A program made the translations under genes and the position numbers. Of a stretch of 64,000 nt of DNA, positions 53,703 through 62,900 are shown one piece after another; position 1 is the first letter of the stretch, and every line of letters starts with the position of its first letter. The stretch covers positions 124,001 to 188,000 of the forward strand of contig CAVXPD010000004.1 of assembly GCA_963763575.1 (NCBI GenBank), read 5' to 3'. The stretch comes from Bog-473 sp963763575. GTDB taxonomy: Bacteria > Actinomycetota > Acidimicrobiia > Acidimicrobiales > RAAP-2. The notes under the pieces are model-generated. The model was not told where the DNA came from. It saw only the letters and a list, made by a program, of their open reading frames with translations, and made no database searches.

Positions 53703-54605
53703 ATGCGTGCAATAACTCTGGCCTCGTTCGGCGGTGTCGACGCACTGGGCTTCCGCGACGTGCCAGACCCCGTCCCAGGTCCAGGCGACGAAATCGTCGA
53801 GGTCCGCGCCGTGGCTCTGGGACCGTGGGACGTCAGCGCTACCGAGGGCTCCTTCGCTCCGGCGGGCGGCTCCACCGAATTCCCACAACAACAGGGGTGG
53901 GACTTCGCGGGCCAGACGCAAACCAGGCGGCGCGTCATCGGCTTCGTCCCGCAACCGTGGATGGGCATGGGCACTCTCTGCGAGAGGATCTCGGTCCCCT
54001 CTGCTTTGTTGACCGACTTACCGGGCGACCTCTCCTGGTCCGAGGGTGCCGCCCTGCCGGTCGTATCGCTCACGGCGCAGCTGCTTGTCGACGGCGCTCA
54101 GGTCTCTCGAGGTGATCGGGTGGTCGTCACCGGCGCCGCCGGGATGGTCGGAGGGTTCGCGGTCCAGTTGGCCGGGGCCCGCGGGGCGGTGGTCGCCGGG
54201 GCCGTGCGCGCGCCCGATGCTGCCGAAGCTCGCCGACTCGGCGTGGAGACCGTCCTTGACACCGGCTCCGAGCTCGGCCAGCTGATGCTCGGATGGGTTC
54301 CCAGTGGGGTGGACGCCTGCCTCGACACGGTTGGCTTGGGCGGGTCAGCCCTCGAGGGAATACGCGACACAGGTCACCTGCTGACCACCGTCCCGGGGAC
54401 ACTCCCCGAACAAACGCGGGGCATCTCTTCGGCGGCCGTGCAGGTGCAACCCGATGCCAGCGCACTCGGGAGTCTTGCCCGCAGCGCGGCCGAGGGAGGG
54501 CTCACCATCCGCGTCGCCGAAACCCTTCCTTGGGCCGACTACCGCCGCGGCTTTGAGATGCTGCGCTCTGGGGGATTGCGGGGCAAGGTCGTCCTGACGA
54601 TTTGA
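53703..54605 (+). CDS. MDR-family NADPH:quinone oxidoreductase/alcohol dehydrogenase-like
   Basis: This is a 300-aa zinc-independent medium-chain reductase. The N-terminal GroES-like domain opens MRAITLASFGGVDALGFRDVP and DEIVEVRAVALGPWDVSATEG. The cofactor domain has VTGAAGMVGGFAVQLAGARG as the NAD(P) motif and ends YRRGFEMLRSGGLRGKVVLTI. The catalytic and structural zinc cysteines of alcohol dehydrogenases are absent, as expected for quinone oxidoreductases. Start ATG at 53703, 282 bp from the divergent propeller gene. Substrate unknown. Confidence 0.85.
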   Translation: MRAITLASFGGVDALGFRDVPDPVPGPGDEIVEVRAVALGPWDVSATEGSFAPAGGSTEFPQQQGWDFAGQTQTRRRVIGFVPQPWMGMGTLCERISVPSALLTDLPGDLSWSEGAALPVVSLTAQLLVDGAQVSRGDRVVVTGAAGMVGGFAVQLAGARGAVVAGAVRAPDAAEARRLGVETVLDTGSELGQLMLGWVPSGVDACLDTVGLGGSALEGIRDTGHLLTTVPGTLPEQTRGISSAAVQVQPDASALGSLARSAAEGGLTIRVAETLPWADYRRGFEMLRSGGLRGKVVLTI

Positions 54606-54750
54606 GTGTCCGGTCAGTGCGTCGCCCAGCCGTCGGCTCGCAAGAGTGTGACCCACTTGAAGTGATTGCCGTCCGGAATACGCTACTGGGGTGACGACTA
54701 CCGCGACGGCACCCGACAGGTCGTACGGGAAACCCCCGATCGGCTGCTGA

Positions 54751-55806
54751 ATGGCCGCATCCACCGTTAGATCGACAGGAAAGGGCTCTCGACGCCCGGG
54801 ACGAAGCGACGACGCACTCGGCCACTTGTCCCCCGCTTCGAGACGGCGCCTCGTCCCAGCGGCTCCGCCGACGTGGGTGCAGCCGATGTTGGCAACCCTG
54901 ACCAAGAAGCGCTTCTCGGATCCCGATTGGATCTTCGAGCGCAAGCTCGACGGGGAGCGCTGCCTCGCCTTTCGCACCGGCAGCGAGGTGCGCCTCCTGT
55001 CGCGCAATCGCAAGACTCTCAACGAGCACTACCCCGAGATCGCGACGGCCCTGGCCGCTCAAGCGGGCCCCGACCTAGTCGTGGACGGAGAGATCGTGGC
55101 GTTCTCCGGAGGCGAGACAGACTTCTCCCGGCTCGAGCGTCGCATGCAGGTTGGTGATCCCACCCGGGCGCGCCGCACGGGAGTCGCCGTCTTCCACTAC
55201 CTGTTCGACATCGTCTATCTCGATGGATTCGACCTGACGGCCCTCGCCCTGCGAGACCGCAAGCGCATACTTCGGTCATCGGTCTCCTTCGGTGGCCCCC
55301 TTCGCTACACACCCCACCGCAACACGACGGGCGAGGCGTACTACGCACAGGCCTGCCGGAGCGGCTGGGAAGGCGTGATGGCCAAGCTCGCCAACGGTCC
55401 CTACGTGCACAAACGGTCGCCCGAGTGGCTGAAGTTCAAGTGCCAGCAGGGCCAGGAGCTGGTCATCGGGGGCTTCACCGAGCCGAACAACTCGAGGGAG
55501 GGCTTCGGTGCGCTTCTCCTCGGCTATTACCGAGGCGACAACTTCGTGTACGCCGGCAAGGTCGGCACCGGCTTCGACCAGCGGACTCTGTTGGACCTGC
55601 GCCGGCGCCTCGACGTCTTGGAGATCGACGATGCTGCCTTCACGGCGGGAGATCCGCCACGTGGCGCTCACTGGGTCCGTCCCGTGCTGGTCGGGGAGGT
55701 TCGTTTCAGTCAGTGGACGCCCGACGGCCGGCTCCGTCACCCGAGCTTTCTCGGGCTCAGGGACGACAAAAAGGCGCGAGACGTGGTGCGCGAAGAGGCC
55801 CTCTGA
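54751..55806 (+). CDS. ATP-dependent DNA ligase (LigD-ligase/LigC-like)
   Basis: A 351-aa stand-alone ligase. The adenylated lysine is K65 in FERKLDGERC (motif KxDGxR), followed by LLSRNRKTL, DLVVDGEIVAF (motif III), FDIVYLDGFDL, GWEGVMAKL (motif IV) and EWLKFKCQQGQELVIGGF (motif V). The C-terminal OB domain has TGFDQRTLLDLRRRL and VRFSQWTPDGRLRHPSF. Length and domain order match actinobacterial LigC/LigD ligase domains used in NHEJ-type repair, but no Ku or polymerase gene is nearby. The N-terminal 40 residues are basic and disordered. Confidence 0.88.
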   Translation: MAASTVRSTGKGSRRPGRSDDALGHLSPASRRRLVPAAPPTWVQPMLATLTKKRFSDPDWIFERKLDGERCLAFRTGSEVRLLSRNRKTLNEHYPEIATALAAQAGPDLVVDGEIVAFSGGETDFSRLERRMQVGDPTRARRTGVAVFHYLFDIVYLDGFDLTALALRDRKRILRSSVSFGGPLRYTPHRNTTGEAYYAQACRSGWEGVMAKLANGPYVHKRSPEWLKFKCQQGQELVIGGFTEPNNSREGFGALLLGYYRGDNFVYAGKVGTGFDQRTLLDLRRRLDVLEIDDAAFTAGDPPRGAHWVRPVLVGEVRFSQWTPDGRLRHPSFLGLRDDKKARDVVREEAL

Positions 55807-55898
55807 CACACGTCGCCGAAAATCCTGCCGGTGGGAGTTGTATCTCGCCTCGCGACCTCCACCAAAGACGCTTCTTCAGGCGAGAACCGCCCATGAGC

Positions 55899-58667
55899 TC
55901 ATTCCTGGTTGCCTTCGGGCTGGTACGTCCGACAGGGCTCCCCCCGGAGCGCGCCGCACGGCGGAAGGGTCGTGGTGGCGCTCACTCCGGCCACGATGTT
56001 CAGCGTGAGGGTGGAGGGCGTCACACCGCCCGTTCCGACTGTGGCCGTCTGGCCGTTGTCGAGAGTGTCGAACGTCCAGACGGGACGGTCACCGCCGGGT
56101 GCGGAGACGACGACCCGCAGTTCGGTGCCGGGCCGGAAGGTGTGCACGATCGGGTCAATGGGGATCTTGACCAGCGAGTACCCGGCAGGGGAGAGGTTCT
56201 GCGCATCCTTCCCCAAATAGCTGGGGTCGGTGAACAGCGCCGTGGAGTCGGACTTGTCGACCTGATTCGTGCTGCGGAGGAAGCCAGAGGTCACGTACTC
56301 CTCTTCTCCGGTCTGCGGCTGCACCTCCGTGATCGTCGCTTGGAAGTCCTCGACTGGCACCGGTGCTTTCACCCACAGAGCCAGCGTGGCGGGACCTGCG
56401 ACCGTGGTCGCCACTTTGAACGGGGCGGTCTGGAACGCGAGGCCGTCCGCCGCGGGAACAGGTGTCCAGTCCCAGGGTGGGTCCGCCGCCCATGCGTTCG
56501 CACCTGACGGCAGGCTCGTCGCCGGCCGAACGCTGGGGTCGAGCATCAAGCTGGCGCTGCTTGGTTTGGATGGCGGCTGTTGTTTGAGTGACCCGTGTGA
56601 TGCGAGGTACAGCGTGGTGACCGCTCCTGCAGGGGGCCAGCTTGAGAAGCCCGCGCTGTACGTCGATCCGATGTCGCCTGGCCCAGCGGCGCTAGCGCCG
56701 TTGTCGAACCAGGCCTGCACGAGGGGCGTCTGTGCGGCGAACTCGCTGCGAGCGGTCGCAACGTTCGGAGCCGTCGTGAAGCGGAGAGCCGGCAGCGGGA
56801 CCTGGGCTGGGACCGAAGCGGCGGCCGAGGCGAAGTCGTCGAGCACGAGAGCGTCCAGAGCGTCGGGTTGGGTGGGCACTTTGTCCGCCACATAGATGTC
56901 GAGGAACTCCAGCCAACGGCTGACCGTCTGGGGATCGGTCGAGTCGATGTGTCCTCCGTTCACCATGTTGGCGAACACTGGCGTCGTCTTCGGGATGGCG
57001 TCGATCAACGCGGGCCACTGGGGGCCCGTTTGCTCGTCCTGCAGCGCGCCTGAGAGGAAGACCGGGACATTGATCTGGTGTGCCCAGTCCACCATCGACC
57101 GCCGGTTGAAGAGCGCAGGTTCGCGCCCAGGTCCCGATCCGGGAGCAACGAGCTGGGGGCCGACCAGGCTGGCCAGGTCTTGTGACGAGTTGTGCAGCGC
57201 CTGATTGGACAAACAGGTCGAGGACGCCCCATTGCTGGCTGCAAGCTCGCTGTCGATCTCGTAGTAGGTCCAGGGTTGGCCAACATTGGAGGTCGGGGTC
57301 GTCGAGAGTTGGACGAGCTGACCGTTGCTGTAGGTAGCGGCCGCCATGGCGTCGTCGATGCGTTGGTCGACCCACGACGCAGCGAAGCCGTTGTTGTAGA
57401 TACCGCCCGGGTAGCCGGTGGAGAACAGGTCATCGGTGGGGCTCATCGGCGCGATGGCCGCGAGGCCCGGAGGATCGGTGCCCGCGGCCGGGAGCTGCGA
57501 CAAGCCGGAGTAGCTGATGCCGACGAGGCCGACCTTGCCGTTGGCGACCCAGGACTGGTGCGCCGCGATCTCGATCGCGTCGTAGGCGTCGTAGTCCGAC
57601 GGGTACCCGAAGAGGTCGAAGGCTCCACCCGAGCACCCGGTGCCACGCATCTGGAGACTGACCGTCGCGAATCCACTAAGCCGGGCCACCACCGCTCCGA
57701 CGTAGGTGGAGCTACTGGGAAGGAGATTGGGATTGCCGCAGTTCGAGCATGGGAGGCCGAGGACGCCGTCGATCAACTCGGGAATCGGATCCGTGGGACC
57801 TGCCACGTTGTAGCCCGAATACTCGATCACCGTGGGACAGGGACTGGTGGCCGAGCAGGTGGTGCCGTAGGGGTAACGCACCGTGGCGGCCAGCGTGACA
57901 CCGTCGCGCATGGTGATGTAGTTGAGTCCTTCGTGCATGGGCTGGTCCGCGTACAGGGGCGAACCGGTCGCCGGGTTCTGGCCTGGCGCCAGTACGGCGA
58001 ACGTGGACGTCCGCTGGCCCGTGTAGTCGTCGCGCCACGAATAGCCGGGACCGGGACTGAGGTCGCGGATGATCAGCGACCCGAGCGAGTCGGCGTACCC
58101 GGGGTTGGCAGAGTTCCGGACGAGGGACCCGTTCTGCAGCAGAGAGATCCGGTCGCCCGGATGCGCACCCGTGAGCCACGCCTCCTCAACCGAGCCGTTC
58201 CCCTTCAACGTCGTCGGAGACGTCGGGTTGTCGAGCGTCAGCGTGATGGGGGTGCTCGTCGTGCTCAGCCCGTTCACGTCGGTCGCCACGCTCTGCAGCG
58301 CATAGGTGCCGTTGGGAAATGACTTTGTGTTCCACTCGCCGATCCAGCCGTACAGCGTCTGCGCTGAACCTGAGACGATCTCGTCGTTCAGGTTCCCACC
58401 CGTGATCTCGAAGTTGACTGACGCAATTCCCGCAGCGCTCGATGCGGACGCGTCGAGCGTGAAGGTGCTCGACACGGTGGCGTTCGTGGAAGGCACAAGG
58501 ACCGCAGTGGAGGGCGGTGATCCGGCGGCCGAGCTCGCATTCACGAACAACACCTGGGTCACTGCTGCCACGGCGGCCACCGCCAGCAAGGTTGCCGCCG
58601 CAGCTCGTACGGAACTCCAGCAAGCTGCTGCGCGCCGGCCGCTAGCCAGCTTCCTTACGACCCCCAC
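55899..58667 (-). CDS. Secreted CocE/NonD (X-Pro dipeptidyl-peptidase-type) hydrolase with Ig-like N-terminus
   Basis: The GTG at 58667 has GAGGAGG 8-9 bases upstream, giving 922 aa. A signal-like hydrophobic stretch (AAAATLLAVAAVAAVTQVLF) is followed by a bacterial Ig-like domain (about 55-145) and the CocE hydrolase core. The nucleophile is S385 in VGISYSGLS, the acid lies in LSGALQDEQTG and the base in VNGGHIDS. A C-terminal jelly-roll domain (ALWVKAPVPVEDFQATITEV, AGYSLVKIPIDPIVHTFRPGTELRVVV) is typical of X-Pro dipeptidyl-peptidases and cocaine-esterase-like enzymes. Expected outside the cell; substrate may be a peptide or ester. Monocistronic-looking. Confidence 0.85.
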   Translation of the reverse strand: MGVVRKLASGRRAAACWSSVRAAAATLLAVAAVAAVTQVLFVNASSAAGSPPSTAVLVPSTNATVSSTFTLDASASSAAGIASVNFEITGGNLNDEIVSGSAQTLYGWIGEWNTKSFPNGTYALQSVATDVNGLSTTSTPITLTLDNPTSPTTLKGNGSVEEAWLTGAHPGDRISLLQNGSLVRNSANPGYADSLGSLIIRDLSPGPGYSWRDDYTGQRTSTFAVLAPGQNPATGSPLYADQPMHEGLNYITMRDGVTLAATVRYPYGTTCSATSPCPTVIEYSGYNVAGPTDPIPELIDGVLGLPCSNCGNPNLLPSSSTYVGAVVARLSGFATVSLQMRGTGCSGGAFDLFGYPSDYDAYDAIEIAAHQSWVANGKVGLVGISYSGLSQLPAAGTDPPGLAAIAPMSPTDDLFSTGYPGGIYNNGFAASWVDQRIDDAMAAATYSNGQLVQLSTTPTSNVGQPWTYYEIDSELAASNGASSTCLSNQALHNSSQDLASLVGPQLVAPGSGPGREPALFNRRSMVDWAHQINVPVFLSGALQDEQTGPQWPALIDAIPKTTPVFANMVNGGHIDSTDPQTVSRWLEFLDIYVADKVPTQPDALDALVLDDFASAAASVPAQVPLPALRFTTAPNVATARSEFAAQTPLVQAWFDNGASAAGPGDIGSTYSAGFSSWPPAGAVTTLYLASHGSLKQQPPSKPSSASLMLDPSVRPATSLPSGANAWAADPPWDWTPVPAADGLAFQTAPFKVATTVAGPATLALWVKAPVPVEDFQATITEVQPQTGEEEYVTSGFLRSTNQVDKSDSTALFTDPSYLGKDAQNLSPAGYSLVKIPIDPIVHTFRPGTELRVVVSAPGGDRPVWTFDTLDNGQTATVGTGGVTPSTLTLNIVAGVSATTTLPPCGALRGEPCRTYQPEGNQE

Positions 58668-58899
58668 TTCCACGGTCCTCCTCGAGGCCAAGCCGATCCG
58701 TCCGCGCTGCTCTGGTGCGCTCTCTCTCAGTCACCGGAGGTTACAGCGGTACCGCGCAGCATGCCCACTGTGCAATCTTCCGATTCGAACGCGGGCGGCT
58801 GTCGTGACGGTCGGAATCTCTCCTCCTTCGACGCTGGGCGACTGTGTGTGACGATCTCGACGAGCATCTTGCGAGTCACAATGCCAGGAGCGCGCCGCG

Positions 58900-59366
58900 T
58901 CAGTCCCCGTCCACCAGGGATGTCCAAGACTCCACGACATCTGGGTGGATCAACTCGTGATCGCGAGAGAGAAACCTTGACAAAGCGGGACCGGTCATCC
59001 GCGAGAACCTCGATATTCCCGGCCTCAACCGCATCGAAGGCTTGTTGCGCTATCGACTTGGGGGAGACCTTAGGTGCGTCGATCCCGGCGGCCATGTCAG
59101 TGGCGATGAAGCTCGCGTGGACGGCAACAACCTAGGTGCCTTGATGGGCGAGTTCAGTGCGAATGCCGTTGGTCAATGACCATTCAGCCGCCTTCGAAAC
59201 GCCAGACGACGCCTCGAGGGGGTTGTTATAGAAGCTCGTCACCGACAGCATGTTCACGATGGCGCCGCCGCCGTTGGCGGCAAGGCTGGAGCGAAAGCGC
59301 GCATAGCCAGACCGAGTCCGCGGTTGGCCCCGTGACGAGAGCGACCGCTCCCTCGACCTTGACGAC
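58900..59366 (-). pseudogene. SDR family dehydrogenase, decayed (internal deletion, in-frame stop, frameshift)
   Basis: Three pieces of one SDR are recognisable in order. First is VKVEGAVALVTG then ANRGLG in a shifted frame (about 59363-59310), immediately joined to SSLAANGGGAIVNMLSVTSF, which normally lies about 90 residues later. Next comes KAAEWSLTNGIRTELAHQGT, then an in-frame TAG near 59130, then VVAVHASFIATDMAAGID and EVLADDRSRFVKVSLSR. A missing base then separates this from DHELIHPDVVESWTSLVDGD and its TGA (58900-58902). At least one deletion and two point lesions make it non-functional. Confidence 0.8.
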
Positions 59367-59390
59367 TCGCCCCAGGCCAACGAGCTCAGT

Positions 59391-59919
59391 CGGCTAGCCG
59401 GCCAGATCGCCCCGAAAGTCATCGTCAACCCGGGTGGTTACGTCGCCGACTTGTCGTGTGTCCGTACCCCTCTGTGCCCGCGATATCGGGCGGGAGGTCG
59501 GCGCGGCGCAAGGCACTCAGCCGGCGCGAAGGTTCAAGAAATTTGCTCCGGGGAGAAAGACTCGAACTCTCGGTCTCGCGGACCCCCTGGAACGGGACCA
59601 TTACCAGGACCCTCTCGAATAATCCCTTTTGGATAGGCATGCCTAAGTACTGCCCGCGACCGATCACAACCCCATTTCCGATGCTCACGAATCGCGCACG
59701 AAACTCGACTCTTGTCAATCGCTGACTCCAGCACTTCTGCTGGTCACTCGAGTTTTCGCGCGATCGACGCAGACAGCGGACCTCCTGCCAGAATCCCCCA
59801 CAAGGGCCGACGCACCGTGTCGTACCTGCTCATCTGCGCACGCGTGCGAAATGGGTGCCTGTGCCAAGAGCGGAGGCCTTCGAGTCGGACCCCGACAGCG
59901 CGGCCATCACACGGTTAGG
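59391..59919. other. Intergenic region with possible tRNA-like 3' end
   Basis: About 530 bp separate the SDR relic from the S8 protease gene. On the minus strand near 59545-59575, GAGAGTTCGAGTC followed by CTCCCCGGAGCA recalls a tRNA T-arm plus acceptor strand, but I could not build the rest of a cloverleaf. No coding frame is supported. It may be another tRNA or attachment-site relic. Confidence 0.35.
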
Positions 59920-62900
59920 GTGAACGCAAAACCCGACTCAAGGGTCCGTGCGGCAAGCGAGGCTGATCTATTGGGGGGTCGAACCACACGACGGGTTACA
60001 GGCGCGTCCCGGGGCACGTTGGCGCCCGCGCCGGCTTTGCTGCTGACTGCGGCGCTCATTGCCGGCTTGCTCACCACCGCGCAGCTGGCAGCCCCTGCAG
60101 CCGCGGTTTCGATCACGCCGCTACCCCCCGCTCCGGACTGGGTGTCGTCCTCGCCGTGGACGCCTCACCGCCCGGCCTCATGCCCGGCGACCCCGACCGA
60201 CCCCAACACGCCAACCGCCGGGGAGCCCTCCACCTTGAACGGAACGTTCCCTTGGCCGCCCAAGCCCTCCGCCGTTTCGAACCCCGAGAATTTCGCCGCC
60301 TACGACCACACGCGCTCCGCAACGCCTCCGATCCGCCCCTCCAACTGGGAGAACGGCGGAGGGAATTGGAAGCTCACCTCGGCACGCACCGGCAACAGCG
60401 CGCTCGACGACAACCCCCAGGAGCTCTGCGGGGTCCAGGGGGGCTCGGCCGACCAGGCGTGGCAAGTGAGCACCGGGCGCCCGTCCACGGTGATCGCGGT
60501 CACCGACTCGGGGATCGAGTGGTGCGACCCGGGCTTGGTCGACAAGATCGCCCTCAACCGCGGCGCGTTGCCTGAGCCCGAAAACGCACAGGGGCTGACC
60601 AAGAATCAGCTCGAGCGGTCGGGCACGACCTTTGCCGACAGAGATCCCTACGACCTCAACAACTCGGGAGTGCTGAACGCCGCGCAGTACGCGACCGACC
60701 CGCGGGTCATGGCGGTCGCCAAGGCGTACGGCGGGCTCTTCTGCGCCACGGCCAGCGGCTCGTACCCGGCGCAACCGGGCACAGTCACCGCGATGGACCT
60801 CATCCGCACGTTCGGCACACCGACGATGCCGGCTGCGGGCGGCGGTAGCGTCCCGAACCCCTCCTACGACGGCCGGCAGTCCCCCGCCGGGTTCACCGAG
60901 GCCATTGCCGGCTGGAACTTCGTGGACGGGAACAACAACCCCTATGACTCGGTGCACTACGACCACGGCACGGGTGAGGCCCAGGACTCGACCGGCGCGG
61001 CCAACACCATCTCGGACGAAGTCGGGGCGTGTCCGAACTGCATGATCCTTCCCATCAGGGTCGGCGACTCGTTCGTCACCTCGGCCAACCAGTTCGCACA
61101 GGGCGTACTGTTCGCCACCGACTCGGGTGCGAGCATGATCCAGGAGGCGCTCGGCACCTACGACGACACGGCGACCGCCCAGGAGGCCGTCGACTACGCG
61201 AACGCGCACGGGATTCCCGTCATCGCGAGCGCCGCCGACGAGGAGGCCGAGCACCACAACCTCCCATCAACGCTTTCGAACACGATCGTGGTCAACTCGG
61301 TGACGCGGGACACGTCGTACAACCCGCCGAGCCAGCTGTATCTGAACGGCTGCACCAACTACGGGGCGAACATCTCGGTGTCGGTGGAGAGCTCCTCGTG
61401 CTCTTCGGAGGCGACGGGCAAGGCCTCCGGGATGGTCGGGCTGCTCGAGTCCGCCGCGACCGACGCCATGCAGAAGGGCAGCCTGACCCCCTACCCGGGT
61501 CTACGGAGCAGCGACGGCCGGCCAGTCCCGCTGTCGGCCAACGAGGTCAGCCAACTGGTGACGATGGCCGCTTCGTCGGTCGACTTCGCTACGGCCGCGC
61601 CCCCCAACGGGCCGGCCGACAATTACGCAGTCTCGGCGCCGAATGTCCCGCTGGCCACGACGACCCGGTACCCGAGCCACGCTGGCTTCAACCAGTACTT
61701 CGGATACGGCCGGATCGACGCGGCCCGCATCCTGCAATGGGTGCGCGAGGGGGACATCCCGCCGCAAGCCGAAATCGACTCGCCGTCGTGGTTCGGCGTC
61801 GACAACCCCGACCAGACGCTGAACGTCACAGGGACGATTGGCACAACCCGTGCACCGAACTGGCGCTATCAGGTGGACATCGGGGTTGGTCCCGACCCCG
61901 ACCCGGGAAGCTGGCACGTGGTCGACCAGGGCACCGGCCAAGGCGTACGCAGCGGGCTGCTCTCTCAGGTCCCGCTCGCTTCGGTCGCTGCGCTCTTCCC
62001 CGCTGGGACCGACTTCGCGAGCGGGCCCGTTTCGGGCAACGGGCAGCCGGATCCCGACAAGTTCACGTTCTCAGTGCGGGTCGTGGTCCAAGACACGGCG
62101 GGGCGAACGTCGGGCATGGTGGGCATCGACCACCGCGCGCTCTACCTCGACTCGGATCCGAGCCTTCTTCCGGGGTACCCGAAGCAGTTCCCGAGCTCGA
62201 TCGACGCCTCGCCGACTCTCGCGCCCATCGGACCCGGCGGCACCAACGTGCTGATCGTGGCCACCGCGGACGGAACGATTCACGCCTACCTACCCGACGG
62301 CTCGGAGCTGCCGGGCTGGCCGGTACACACAGACCCCCTCGCCTACCACGCCGGTGAAGATGCCTTCACGTCGGGCAGTGTGCGAGATCCTCCAGGGGGT
62401 GAACTCGTCGGTGGCGTCGCCATCGGTGACCTTCGCCACGCGGAAGGGAACGACCTCGACGTCGTCGCCTGTGACCTGACCGGGCGCTGCTACGCGTGGA
62501 GCAAATCGGGGCAGCTGCTGCAGGGCTTCCCGGTCAACACCAACCCCTCGTTCTCCGGCCCCGCTGTCGAGAACATGGACAACCGCGTCTTGCCCGGGGT
62601 CTTCGGCGCGCCAGCGCTGGCCGACTTGCAGGGCAACGGCCAGCTCGACATCGTGGCCTCGGCCATGGACCGGCACGTCTATGCCTGGACGCCCCGGGGC
62701 TCCGCCGTCCCGGGCTGGCCGGTTCTGGCGGTGAACCCGTCCAAGGTCGCATCGATCAACCCGGTGACCGACCAGGTCACGTTTACGGCGACGAGCGGAG
62801 TCGAGCAGGGGACCAAGCTCATGGACACCCCCGCGATCGGCAACCTGTCCGGCGGGAGTGGCCCACCCGATGTCGTTGTCGGTTCCAACGAGGAGTACGC

